Below are positions 45,051 through 54,206 of a stretch of 64,000 nt of DNA, piece after piece. The DNA is from an uncultured Bacteroidales bacterium (GTDB lineage Bacteria > Bacteroidota > Bacteroidia > Bacteroidales > F082): assembly GCA_900318265.1 (NCBI GenBank), contig ONKA01000014.1, positions 1 through 64,000 of the forward strand. Direction: 5' to 3'. The notes beneath the pieces were generated by a model. It had not been told where the DNA came from and searched no databases. It saw nothing but the letters and a program-made list of their open reading frames with translations. Positions within the stretch are counted from its first letter, which is position 1. Every line of letters starts with the position of its first letter. Both the position numbers and the translations under genes were made by a program.

Positions 45051-45668
45051 TCATTCGTCCAACAATCCCTTGCCTTGGCGGATGATAACTATCTCATTGT
45101 CAGTGCAATCAACTACGGTACTCTCCTCGTTTTCACCTGCGCCACCATCGATGACGATGTCCACCAGGTCCTTGTAACGGTCATGAATTTCCTCGGGATC
45201 GGTGAGGTAGGGGTTGATTTCGTCTTCCTCGTCGGCCAATGAGGTGGTCATGATGGGCGCACCGAACTCCCTAACGATGTTGGTGATGATGGGTTGATCG
45301 GGGATGCGGATACCGATGGTTTTCTTTTTGCTTTGGAAGATGCGCGGGATGTTGTTGTTGGCCTCCAGGATGAAGGTGAATGCTCCCGGAAGGTTGCGCT
45401 TCATCATCTTGAAGACGTCGTTGTTGATGGGCTTGGTGAACTCGCTCAACATGCTGAGGTCGTGAAAGATGAACGAGAAGTTGGCCTTCTCCTTCTTGAT
45501 GCCTTTGATTTGGCAGATACGCTCAAAGGTGCGCGGGTTGTTGATGCAACCTCCCAAGCCGTACAAGGTGTCGGTGGGGAAGATGATGGTGCCGCCGTCG
45601 GCCAAGCACTCCAGGATCATTTTGACGTAGCGCGGGTTCGGATTCGTCGGGTAGAGTTTGAGTATCAT
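45051..45668 (-). CDS. Sua5/YciO/YrdC family protein
   Basis: This 205-residue protein has the family substrate site FPTDTLYGLG near residue 32 and FSFIFHDL, PGAFTFILEA, IGIRIPDQPI downstream. This family includes the L-threonylcarbamoyladenylate synthases needed for the universal tRNA modification t6A, and the YciO branch. The K-x-R motif appears as KKEKANF rather than the canonical KGRP-type, and the usual S-T-A-N segment reads MTTSLADEEDE, so it may belong to the YciO branch rather than to a canonical TsaC. Start 45668 keeps it clear of the divergent purF promoter. Confidence 0.8.
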   Translation of the reverse strand: MILKLYPTNPNPRYVKMILECLADGGTIIFPTDTLYGLGGCINNPRTFERICQIKGIKKEKANFSFIFHDLSMLSEFTKPINNDVFKMMKRNLPGAFTFILEANNNIPRIFQSKKKTIGIRIPDQPIITNIVREFGAPIMTTSLADEEDEINPYLTDPEEIHDRYKDLVDIVIDGGAGENEESTVVDCTDNEIVIIRQGKGLLDE

Positions 45669-45688
45669 AGACTTGCAAAAAATTTCGG

Positions 45689-45696
45689 CAAAAATA
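45689..45696 (-). promoter_or_regulatory. -7 box of the Sua5/YciO gene
   Basis: TATTTTTG on the minus strand, 20 bases upstream of the ATG at 45668. It forms a divergent promoter pair with the -7 box at 45730-45737. Confidence 0.5.
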
Positions 45697-45729
45697 CGCA
45701 AATTGTTGTGAATGGAAATGAAAAAAAAC

Positions 45730-45780
45730 TATTTTTGCAGTCCATCTACGGGTTAGTTCCCGCAGATGTTTTTTGTTTTT
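45730..45780 (+). promoter_or_regulatory. purF-homologue promoter and 5'-leader hairpin
   Basis: The -7 box TATTTTTG (45730-45737) has TTG 21 bp upstream (45706-45708). The predicted transcript starts near 45743 with a hairpin, CATCTACGGG (45743-45752) and CCCGCAGATG (45759-45768), followed by TTTTTTGTTTTT (45769-45780), then ATG at 45807. The structure is terminator-like and sits right at the 5' end of the transcript, so it may be an attenuator or an mRNA-stabilising hairpin. Confidence 0.55.
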
Positions 45781-45806
45781 ATAACCTAACTAAACACTGC
45801 ACTACT

Positions 45807-47222
45807 ATGGGAGGCTTCTTCGGCACTGTATTAAAGAGACCCTGCGCTCAAGATCTGTTCTACGGCATTGACTATCACTCACATCTCGGCACCAAGCGCG
45901 CGGGTATGGTCACTCACGACGGCGAGGTGTTTCACCGCTCGATTCACGACATCGAGAACACTTATTTCCGCACTAAGTTCAGCGATGAGATGGCCGTGAA
46001 CAAGTTTACTGGCAACAGCGGCATTGGTGTCATCAGCGACACGGATGCACAGCCTATCATCGTCAACTCGCACCTCGGCAAGTTTGCCATCGCTACGGTG
46101 GCCAAGATCAATAATATGGATGAACTTGTCGACCACTGTCTCGCCAACAAACAACACTTTGCGGAACTGAGTCAAGGCAACACCAATCCTACCGAGTTGA
46201 TGGCGTTGCTCATCACCCAGGGCGAGGACTTCGTCGATGGCATCCGCAACGTATATAATAAGGTGAAGGGCTCGTGCTCCATGCTCATCCTCACCGAGGA
46301 CGGCATCATCGCTGCCCGCGACTTTTATGGCCGCACACCTATCGTCATCGGCAAAAACGACGACGGTTACGTGCTGGCTTCTGAGAGCCACAGCTACATC
46401 AACCTCGACTATTCCACATGCTATAGTGTGGGTCCAGGCGAGATCGTCAAGGTGACGCAAGAAGGTGTACAACAGTTGCTTGCTCCCAACCAAAAGAAAC
46501 AGGTGTGTTCCTTCTTGTGGATCTATTATGGCTTCCCCTCCACCGACTATGAAGGCGTCAACGTGGAGGAGGCTCGCTATAATGAAGGCCGTGAGATGGG
46601 CAAACAGGACTATATCGACCTCGACTATGTCTCCGCCATCCCCGACTCGGGCATCGGCATGGCCTTGGGTTATTCCAATGTGCGCAAGATCCCGTATCTG
46701 CGCGGTGTGGTGAAGTACACACCTACTTGGTCGCGTAGCTTTATGCCTGTCAACCAGAGCCAGCGCGAGCATGTGGCCAAGATGAAACTCATTCCCAACC
46801 GCGCCCTGCTCGAAGGCAAGAAGGTGGCCTTCTGCGACGACAGCATCGTGCGTGGCACGCAGTTGCGCGACAACGTGAAGATGCTTTACGACTACGGTGC
46901 CAAGGAGGTGCACGTGCGCATCAGTTGCCCGCCGTTGCTCTTCGGTTGTCCCTTCCTTAACTTCTCAGCCTCCAAGAATATCTTGGAACTCATCACGCGT
47001 CGCTGTATCGAGGAATTGGAAGGCAACGACAACTGCAATATCGACAAGTATTGCGATCCAACGACGCCTGAATACGCCAACCTCATTGAGATGCTACGCA
47101 AGCACGTCGGTGTCGATACGCTGAAATTCAATACCTTGGATAGCGTGGTGAAGGCAATCGGTCTGCCCAAATGCGACCTCTGCACCCATTGCTTCGACGG
47201 TTCGAGTTACGGCCACGAATAA
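45807..47222 (+). CDS. purF: Amidophosphoribosyltransferase homologue lacking the N-terminal catalytic Cys
   Basis: This 471-residue protein spans both PurF domains. The class II glutamine amidotransferase fold (about 1-225) has RAGMVTHDG, GNSGIGVISDTDAQP and SHLGKFAIATV. The phosphoribosyltransferase domain has the PRPP loop FCDDSIVRGTQ. Four cysteines at the positions of the B. subtilis [4Fe-4S] ligands are present: Cys234, Cys381, Cys459 and Cys462. However, the enzyme begins MGGFFGTV, so the N-terminal Cys nucleophile (normally Cys right after Met or a propeptide) is absent; the nearest is Cys13. It may use ammonia, have another role, or be a paralogue of a canonical PurF elsewhere. An in-frame extension upstream to 45294 overlaps the divergent gene and is rejected. 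Confidence 0.85.
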   Translation: MGGFFGTVLKRPCAQDLFYGIDYHSHLGTKRAGMVTHDGEVFHRSIHDIENTYFRTKFSDEMAVNKFTGNSGIGVISDTDAQPIIVNSHLGKFAIATVAKINNMDELVDHCLANKQHFAELSQGNTNPTELMALLITQGEDFVDGIRNVYNKVKGSCSMLILTEDGIIAARDFYGRTPIVIGKNDDGYVLASESHSYINLDYSTCYSVGPGEIVKVTQEGVQQLLAPNQKKQVCSFLWIYYGFPSTDYEGVNVEEARYNEGREMGKQDYIDLDYVSAIPDSGIGMALGYSNVRKIPYLRGVVKYTPTWSRSFMPVNQSQREHVAKMKLIPNRALLEGKKVAFCDDSIVRGTQLRDNVKMLYDYGAKEVHVRISCPPLLFGCPFLNFSASKNILELITRRCIEELEGNDNCNIDKYCDPTTPEYANLIEMLRKHVGVDTLKFNTLDSVVKAIGLPKCDLCTHCFDGSSYGHE

Positions 47223-47241
47223 AAATTTTGCGGATTTCGCT

Positions 47242-47271
47242 TGCCAATCCAAGAAAAGTCCGTACTTTTGC
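47242..47271 (+). promoter_or_regulatory. Promoter of SRP RNA
   Basis: TTG (47242-47244), a 19-bp spacer and TACTTTTG (47264-47271) form a full Bacteroidota -33/-7 promoter. The predicted start is at about 47278. Confidence 0.75.
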
Positions 47272-47276
47272 ATCGG

Positions 47277-47343
47277 GTAAGTCTTATACGACCAGCTCCC
47301 TCTGAAATCCCCCAGGACAGGAATGTAGCAAGGGTAGTATTGC
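47277..47343 (+). ncRNA. ffs: Bacterial small signal recognition particle RNA
   Basis: This is a stretch of about 67 nucleotides with the conserved SRP domain IV core CCAGGACAGGAATGTAGCAA, flanked by the stem strands CTCCCTCTGAAATCCC and GGGTAG. It corresponds to helix 8 with the asymmetric and symmetric loops that bind Ffh. It has its own promoter and lies between purF and mpl; the 3' end reaches the mpl ATG at 47345. Boundaries are approximate by a few bases, and no separate terminator is visible before mpl. Confidence 0.8.
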
Positions 47344-47344
47344 T

Positions 47345-48700
47345 ATGAAAAAGGTTCACTTTATTGCTATAGGCGGGAGCGCCATGCACAACCTCGCCAT
47401 TGCCTTGCACCGCAAGGGTTATGAAGTCACGGGTTCGGACGACGAGATATTCGAGCCGTCCAAGTCGCGCCTTGTCAAAGAAGGCATCTTGCCTCCACAA
47501 TGGGGCTGGTATCCAGAGAAACTCGACAACACTTACGACGCGGTCATCCTTGGCATGCACGCCCGCATCGACAACCCTGAGTTGGTGCGTGCTCAAGAGC
47601 TGGGACTGAAGGTGTATTCCTATCCCGAATACCTCTACGAGCAGGGCAAGGACAAGACGCGCATCGTCATCGGCGGTAGCCACGGCAAGACGACTATCAC
47701 CTCGATGATTCTTCATGTGTTGAAGCATGTCGGCATCGAGACTGACTTCATGGTGGGCGCCCAGTTGGAAGGTTTCGACGTGATGGTTCGCCTCAGCGAG
47801 ACGGCCAAATACATGGTGATGGAAGGCGACGAATACCTCACTTCACCTATCGACCGCGTACCGAAGTTTCACCACTATCATCCTCATATCGCCGTCATCA
47901 GCGGCATCGGTTGGGACCATGTCAATGTGTTCCCGACCTTCGACAATTACCTCGAACAGTTCCGCATCTTCGTCCGTACCATCGAGCCGGGCGGCTGTCT
48001 CATCTACGACCAAACCGATGTGGAGGCCGACAAAATTGCCCAAGGCGCACAATGCCGTACCTTCGGCTATGGCGTGCATCCTTTTGAGAGCGATGGTCTG
48101 AAGACTACCTTGCTTTTGCCCGACGGCAGCAAGAGGGAAGTGGGCGTGTTTGGTAGCCATAACATGAAGAATATCAACGCGGCCAGACTAGTGTGCCAGC
48201 AGTTGGGTGTCACCGATGCGCAGTTCTATGAGGCTATCGCTTCATTTAAGGGTGCCGCACGACGTTTGGAATTGCTGTTTGACAACGGCGACAACTTCGT
48301 CTTCCGCGACTTCGCCCATGCCCCTTCCAAGGTCAACGCCAGTGTGAAGGCGTTGCGCGAGCAATTCCCCGAGAAGCACCTGTTGGCGGTTTTTGAGCTG
48401 CATACCTACAGCAGCCTCAGCGAGGTCTTCATCGACCACTACCGTGATGCCTTGAAGCTTGCCGACACTGCCATTGTCTTCTACGACCCGCATGCTGTGG
48501 CCATCAAGAAGTTGGAGCTGATGCCTGATGAACGCATCGTCGAGGGCTTCGGCAGGGAAGACCTGAAGGTGGTGCATAACAAGGCAGAGCTGGTCGAATT
48601 ATTGCAAAAAGGCCAACGACACAATGTCATTGGCGCTTTCATGAGTTCAGGTGACTTCAACGGTCTTACGACCGACGACCTGAAGGCCTTGTATGCGTAA
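47345..48700 (+). CDS. mpl: Mpl-type UDP-MurNAc peptide ligase
   Basis: This 451-residue Mur-family ligase has the N-terminal Rossmann-like FIAIGGSAMHNLAIALHRKG. The ATP loop is GGSHGKTTITSMI. The central region GDEYLTSPIDRVPKFHHYHP carries the Glu/His metal site of the Mpl subgroup, and a C-terminal ligase domain follows (FRDFAHAPSKVNASVKALRE). Mpl attaches the recycled tripeptide L-Ala-D-Glu-meso-DAP to UDP-MurNAc. The spacing and the EGDEY motif favour Mpl over MurC. It begins immediately after SRP RNA, with no room for its own promoter, so it may be co-transcribed. Confidence 0.87.
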   Translation: MKKVHFIAIGGSAMHNLAIALHRKGYEVTGSDDEIFEPSKSRLVKEGILPPQWGWYPEKLDNTYDAVILGMHARIDNPELVRAQELGLKVYSYPEYLYEQGKDKTRIVIGGSHGKTTITSMILHVLKHVGIETDFMVGAQLEGFDVMVRLSETAKYMVMEGDEYLTSPIDRVPKFHHYHPHIAVISGIGWDHVNVFPTFDNYLEQFRIFVRTIEPGGCLIYDQTDVEADKIAQGAQCRTFGYGVHPFESDGLKTTLLLPDGSKREVGVFGSHNMKNINAARLVCQQLGVTDAQFYEAIASFKGAARRLELLFDNGDNFVFRDFAHAPSKVNASVKALREQFPEKHLLAVFELHTYSSLSEVFIDHYRDALKLADTAIVFYDPHAVAIKKLELMPDERIVEGFGREDLKVVHNKAELVELLQKGQRHNVIGAFMSSGDFNGLTTDDLKALYA

Positions 48701-48706
48701 GATCTA

Positions 48707-48770
48707 AGGTCCCTGAGCCTGTCGAAGGGCCGACAATAAAGGACCGGCCCTTCGACGAGCTCAGGGACCT
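48707..48770. repeat. Perfect-stem palindromic repeat (REP-like)
   Basis: Two 26-base arms, AGGTCCCTGAGCCTGTCGAA (48707-48726, continuing GGGCCG) and its near complement at 48745-48770, match at 24 of 26 positions around a 12-base loop. Units such as CCCTGAGCCTGTCGAAGGG recur in many unrelated bacterial genomes. It lies between convergent genes mpl and the LolA-like gene and may also serve as a terminator. Confidence 0.75.
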
Positions 48771-48776
48771 AGTTTG

Positions 48777-49382
48777 TCAAAACTGAAACGTCTTTTTATC
48801 AATCGCAACGTCATACTTCATATTCGAGATGACGTAAGAGTCCTTGTTGCCACTGTAGTCGTATAACACGATTTCTTTGAGCAACAGGTTGTCGGTATTG
48901 TATTTGAACACCACCGTCTTGTAGCCAACGCCAAATATCGGTTTCTTTTTTGCCGTACCAGTGACAACGTGGTATCCGCCCTCCGTATTCGTCGAGACGG
49001 TGTAGCCGTTTTCGTTGGCCAGATCTTGGATGCGGCCTTGGAAACCATAAAGGAAGATGCGGCTCAGTCCTTGCATCATGCCGCCATCCTTCAGCTTGAA
49101 GGTGCCGTGAAACCTCCCAATGTCCATCTTGATTCTTTGTGCGTTGACTATCATGTAGTTGCCTGTGTTGAACTGTGCGGAAAACTCGTATGGCGTCACG
49201 AAATACAGCTTGCCATTTTGCGTGGTGGTCTTTTTGGGCTTCACCATGGTATTGGCCAGGTCTGACTCAAATGACTTGACCTTGCCGTTGACTTCTCTGA
49301 TGCGATTCAATAGTGTGACATCCTGAGCCTGCATCTGCATGGCAAAAAAGATGGCCGTGAGGAGAATAAGGACTTTTTTCAT
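48777..49382 (-). CDS. LolA-like outer-membrane lipoprotein carrier protein
   Basis: This 201-residue periplasmic protein has a signal peptide (1-20, ending MQAQ). A LolA/LppX-like half-barrel sequence follows: VKSFESDLANTMVKPKK, NGKLYFVTPYEFSAQFN and FKYNTDNLLLKEIVLYDYSGN. Such proteins carry lipoproteins or lipids across the periplasm. The start at 49382 matches the signal peptide; the track extension upstream is not needed. It is downstream of rho on the same strand and separated from it by a terminator. Confidence 0.8.
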   Translation of the reverse strand: MKKVLILLTAIFFAMQMQAQDVTLLNRIREVNGKVKSFESDLANTMVKPKKTTTQNGKLYFVTPYEFSAQFNTGNYMIVNAQRIKMDIGRFHGTFKLKDGGMMQGLSRIFLYGFQGRIQDLANENGYTVSTNTEGGYHVVTGTAKKKPIFGVGYKTVVFKYNTDNLLLKEIVLYDYSGNKDSYVISNMKYDVAIDKKTFQF

Positions 49383-49398
49383 TGTTATTTGATAAAAC

Positions 49399-49431
49399 AA
49401 AAAGTGGTACAGCAAAAACCGCACCACTTTT
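49399..49431 (-). terminator. Terminator of rho
   Basis: AAAAAGTGGT (49399-49408) pairs with ACCACTTTT (49423-49431) around a 14-base loop, directly after the rho stop. Confidence 0.65.
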
Positions 49432-49442
49432 ACTTATTTGGA

Positions 49443-51266
<1,824 letters not shown>

Positions 51267-51373
51267 AAAGAATTGGTTGAAATAATTCCAGCGAGGAATA
51301 TAAATTGGTGATACAATAAATTCGGGGAACACTTTGTTGCGGTCAATCCTCGGATTGGCTCGTAAAAGTGGGG

Positions 51374-51430
51374 CAAAGGTAATGCTTTTTTTTGGAATGG
51401 CAAGTTTTTTCCAAAAAAATCGTATTTTTG
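51374..51430. promoter_or_regulatory. Divergent promoter region of rho and the DUF4293 gene
   Basis: The minus-strand -7 box TACCTTTG (51374-51381) serves rho with a leader of about 100 bases. The plus-strand box TATTTTTG (51423-51430) serves the DUF4293 gene at 51455. The long rho leader is a candidate for autoregulation. Confidence 0.5.
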
Positions 51431-51454
51431 CACCGCTTTTAAAACGAAATAATT

Positions 51455-51967
51455 ATGTCACAAAGATTGCAACCCATCTTCTTTTTCCTTTCGGCATTGG
51501 TGCTGGCTTTGTTGTTTTTCCTGCCTTTTGCCAGCTTCTATGGCGATTTCCACACTTTCGACTTGTTTGGTCATGGCATCACTTCTCCCGACGTTTGGGA
51601 GGAAGGCGTGTCGCCATTTAAGATGACGTTCTCGCTGCCCATACTGATTCTGACCGTGACAGCGATGATTCTGAGCGGTTATCTGGCCATGGGTCTGTTC
51701 CGTGCTGTGAAGTTGGCCCAGTTCCAAAAGCTGTTGAAGATTGCCCGCATCAACATCATTGTCATGGTGGTTTGCATTGCTGCCTACCTCGGCTATTCCT
51801 ATTTCATCATTCCTAAGATGGCCCAGACGGTTGACCCGACGATTCAGTCGCCTATCTTTAGGGCGGGCGTGGCTTTCCCCTTGGTCGCCCTCTTGCTGAC
51901 CATCTTCGCCACCTCGGGCCTGAAGAAAGACATCAAGAAAGTGCGGTCCACCGATCGCATTCGTTGA
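51455..51967 (+). CDS. DUF4293 family membrane protein
   Basis: This 170-residue integral membrane protein has four predicted helices at about 7-24, 60-80, 98-119 and 133-151. It has a short extracytoplasmic loop between helices 1 and 2 (YGDFHTFDLFGHGITSPDVW) and a Lys/Arg-rich C-terminal tail. DUF4293 is restricted to Bacteroidota and uncharacterised. It is often found near rho, which fits here. A bidirectional terminator separates it from the converging phosphodiesterase gene. Confidence 0.82.
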   Translation: MSQRLQPIFFFLSALVLALLFFLPFASFYGDFHTFDLFGHGITSPDVWEEGVSPFKMTFSLPILILTVTAMILSGYLAMGLFRAVKLAQFQKLLKIARINIIVMVVCIAAYLGYSYFIIPKMAQTVDPTIQSPIFRAGVAFPLVALLLTIFATSGLKKDIKKVRSTDRIR

Positions 51968-51990
51968 TGGGTTTTGATACCAATAAAATG

Positions 51991-52021
51991 AAAGCCGACC
52001 TCTTTGCGGGGTCGGCTTTCT
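51991..52021. terminator. Bidirectional terminator
   Basis: GAAAGCCGACC (51991-52001) pairs with GGTCGGCTTTC (52011-52021) around a 9-base loop, between converging genes. Confidence 0.8.
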
Positions 52022-52026
52022 TTGTT

Positions 52027-52530
52027 TCAATATAGCCTGTTGCGGTCGAGTTGGAAGATCTCCATGTCCTTGAAGGTCTTCTCGTCAATCACCATCCGGA
52101 TAAAGGTGATTTGCTTGTGGAAGCCCGAATTGCCTGCTGCGCCTGGATTGACGTGGAGCAGGTTGAGCTTCTTGTCGTAGATGACCTTCAGGATGTGTGA
52201 ATGGCCACAGATGTAAAGGTTGGGCTTCTTTTCCTCCAAGATGTGTTTCACCTCGGGCATGTAATGGCCGGGATAACCGCCGATGTGGGTCATGTAGACA
52301 TCGACATCCTCGACGTGGAAAAACAGGTCTTCGGGATATTGCATCCGCACCACGTGGTCGTCGACGTTGCCGTGGACGGCGCGCAGGGGCTTGAAGGCAG
52401 CCAAGGCCTCGGCCGTCTCGATGTTGCCGATGTCACCCGCATGCCACAACTCATCAACATCCTTGAAGAAGTCGAAAAGCTGCGGAATCAAGGTGCAGTG
52501 CGTATCCGAAAGAATCCCTATTCTCTTCAC
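52027..52530 (-). CDS. YfcE/MJ0936-type metallophosphoesterase
   Basis: This 167-residue phosphodiesterase has all five metal-binding motifs: SDTH near residue 8, HAGDIG, HGNVD, THIGG and GHSH. It probably hydrolyses cyclic or linear phosphodiesters; the physiological substrate is not known. It starts with GTG at 52530, overlapping the stop of the preceding DUF3078 gene by 4 bases (GTGA), which indicates translational coupling. Confidence 0.9.
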   Translation of the reverse strand: MKRIGILSDTHCTLIPQLFDFFKDVDELWHAGDIGNIETAEALAAFKPLRAVHGNVDDHVVRMQYPEDLFFHVEDVDVYMTHIGGYPGHYMPEVKHILEEKKPNLYICGHSHILKVIYDKKLNLLHVNPGAAGNSGFHKQITFIRMVIDEKTFKDMEIFQLDRNRLY

Positions 52531-53450
52531 TTGAGATTGATCATGAAGCCAATCGCCAAGACCTCCTTGAACTGGACCTTTGAGCCTTCAATCTTCACGC
52601 CAGCCTCGTCGTAAAACGGGATGTCGTAGTCGTAGATGAGATGCGTGGCAAGGTTGGCGTTGAGCCATGAGTTGACCTTCAGCACGAGCATGTTTTGCCA
52701 GTCGACGTCGATGCGCTCGGGGTGGTTGAGGTAGTTGGAGAAGAGCTCGAGCTTCGAGTTGAAGTCGACGTTCTTTACGATGGGGTATTGGAACTTGGCT
52801 ACGGCGCGGGCACCAAATTCATAGCGAACCTTGGCGTTTTTGGCATGTTGGGTAGTGTCGTTGGCATCCAACGAGTTGACGCCGAAGGCGCCGATGGAGG
52901 CCAGATAGTCGTCGTTGACGATGGTCACGCGGCCGGTGACGGGCGAGAAGTAGAGTGAGAAATACTTGTTGGGCACCCATTCCACACCAAGACCCAAGCT
53001 AATGTAGGCAGGGGCAAGGAATTTGGAGATGTATTGGGTGGAATCCTTTGTGTAGTCGAAGCCGTAAGCAAACTGTGAGCGGAAGGCCAACTCCGCGGCA
53101 TAGTTGAGGTGCTCGGTGGCTTTATATCCAGCCAAAGAGGTGAACTCAATCTTGTCGTCGGTCTTGATGGGCTTGCGCTCGAAGTCGTAGAAGCTGTAAC
53201 CCAAGGCGGTGTTCAGCGTGTTGTCCCACTTGAAATTGTTTTTCTTGTAACGGATCTCATAGTTGAACAAGGCTTGTCCGTTGATAGTGTTTTGTCCGCC
53301 AGCAGCCCAGTTGGTGTAGGAGCTTTGGCCGAAGTTGAGGCCGATGTTGCCTTTGTGGGTCCAGCCTTCAGGTTGCTCTTCTTGTTTTTCTTGTGCAAAC
53401 GAAACGATGGCAAATGCGAATGCCAATGCGGTAAATAATACTTTTTTCAT
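52527..53450 (-). CDS. DUF3078 family outer-membrane-associated beta protein
   Basis: This 307-residue protein has a signal peptide (1-20, ending SFAQ). A beta-barrel-like sequence of alternating hydrophobic/polar strands follows (NIGLNFGQSSYTNWAAGGQN, FKWDNTLNTALGYSFYDF, FAYGFDYTKDSTQYISKF), ending VLAIGFMINLK. The NWAAGGQN and LALGYSF segments are typical of DUF3078 in Bacteroidota. Outer-membrane location is inferred from the pattern and the Phe/aromatic-rich end. It is coupled to the phosphodiesterase downstream. Start 53450 gives the signal peptide; an upstream in-frame start overlaps the next gene. Confidence 0.82.
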   Translation of the reverse strand: MKKVLFTALAFAFAIVSFAQEKQEEQPEGWTHKGNIGLNFGQSSYTNWAAGGQNTINGQALFNYEIRYKKNNFKWDNTLNTALGYSFYDFERKPIKTDDKIEFTSLAGYKATEHLNYAAELAFRSQFAYGFDYTKDSTQYISKFLAPAYISLGLGVEWVPNKYFSLYFSPVTGRVTIVNDDYLASIGAFGVNSLDANDTTQHAKNAKVRYEFGARAVAKFQYPIVKNVDFNSKLELFSNYLNHPERIDVDWQNMLVLKVNSWLNANLATHLIYDYDIPFYDEAGVKIEGSKVQFKEVLAIGFMINLK

Positions 53451-53473
53451 ATGAGTTTGGTTTTTATGACTGA

Positions 53474-54136
53474 TCAGAATCCTTTGCCTTTCCACTTGAT
53501 GGTCTTATAGGTTATATCGCCATGTGGGTTAAAGTCGAGATACTTGAGGTCGCGGCCTTCCTTGGGAAGGATGATGAAGGTTTCGGGGTCGTCGTTGACG
53601 ATTGCCATCACCTTTTTGACCATTTGGGGACTAGGGGAGAGGGTGCCTTTATTGACGTCGTATTCGTAGAATGCCAAGGCGCACTCGGCAAATATCTCGC
53701 CATCATCCTCGATGCTGATGCCAAAGAGTTTGTTGCCGCTGGGGAGGTTCCAATAGGCAGCGTTGAGGATGTGTTTTCGCACTATGGTGTCGCCTTTTCT
53801 AAAGTTGGCGTCCACTTGAGCAATCATTGTGTCGGCGGTAGAAATTTCAATATAGCCGTTCCTGGGGGCGAGGTCGACTTTGAAATCCCTAAAAAAGTTC
53901 TCATACACCTCGATTTTGTTGGCTTTGCCGGTTTTCTTGAACTTGTTGAAGGCGTCCACGTACTGGCCCGGGAACTGCTTGCCCCATGCCGTGAAGAGTT
54001 TCTCGATGGTGGTGGTCTGTGATGCAGACACGGTGATGGTCTTCTGCCAATTTTCCCTAAATTCTTCGGCATCCTGTGCCTTGGCAGTGTATCCTAAAAC
54101 AACCGCCACAATTGCTAAAAGTACTAATTTCTTCAT
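53474..54136 (-). CDS. Exported protein of unknown function
   Basis: This 220-residue protein has a signal peptide (1-20, ending AKAQ), a helical region (about 22-70) and a beta-rich C-terminal half (IEISTADTMIAQVDANFRKG, LFGISIEDDGEIFAECALAFYEY, VDFNPHGDITYKTIKW-type). I do not recognise the family. It is the first of a possible three-gene unit with the DUF3078 gene and phosphodiesterase, 23 bases away. Confidence 0.72.
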   Translation of the reverse strand: MKKLVLLAIVAVVLGYTAKAQDAEEFRENWQKTITVSASQTTTIEKLFTAWGKQFPGQYVDAFNKFKKTGKANKIEVYENFFRDFKVDLAPRNGYIEISTADTMIAQVDANFRKGDTIVRKHILNAAYWNLPSGNKLFGISIEDDGEIFAECALAFYEYDVNKGTLSPSPQMVKKVMAIVNDDPETFIILPKEGRDLKYLDFNPHGDITYKTIKWKGKGF

Positions 54137-54176
54137 TTTATTGATTTTTAAATGTCTATTGTTTATCCAAATCCTT

Positions 54177-54204
54177 AATTATCAATTGTCAATTATCAAT
54201 TGTC
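54177..54204. repeat. Two direct copies of a 14-mer
   Basis: AATTATCAATTGTC occurs twice in tandem (54177-54190, 54191-54204) just past the end of the TonB-C protein gene. It is AT-rich and internally palindromic (CAATTG). Confidence 0.7.
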
Positions 54205-54206
54205 AA

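Noticed and set aside
45294-45806. In-frame extension upstream of the purF homologue
   Set aside because: It overlaps the divergent Sua5/YciO gene and the purF promoter; the extension has no PurF homology.
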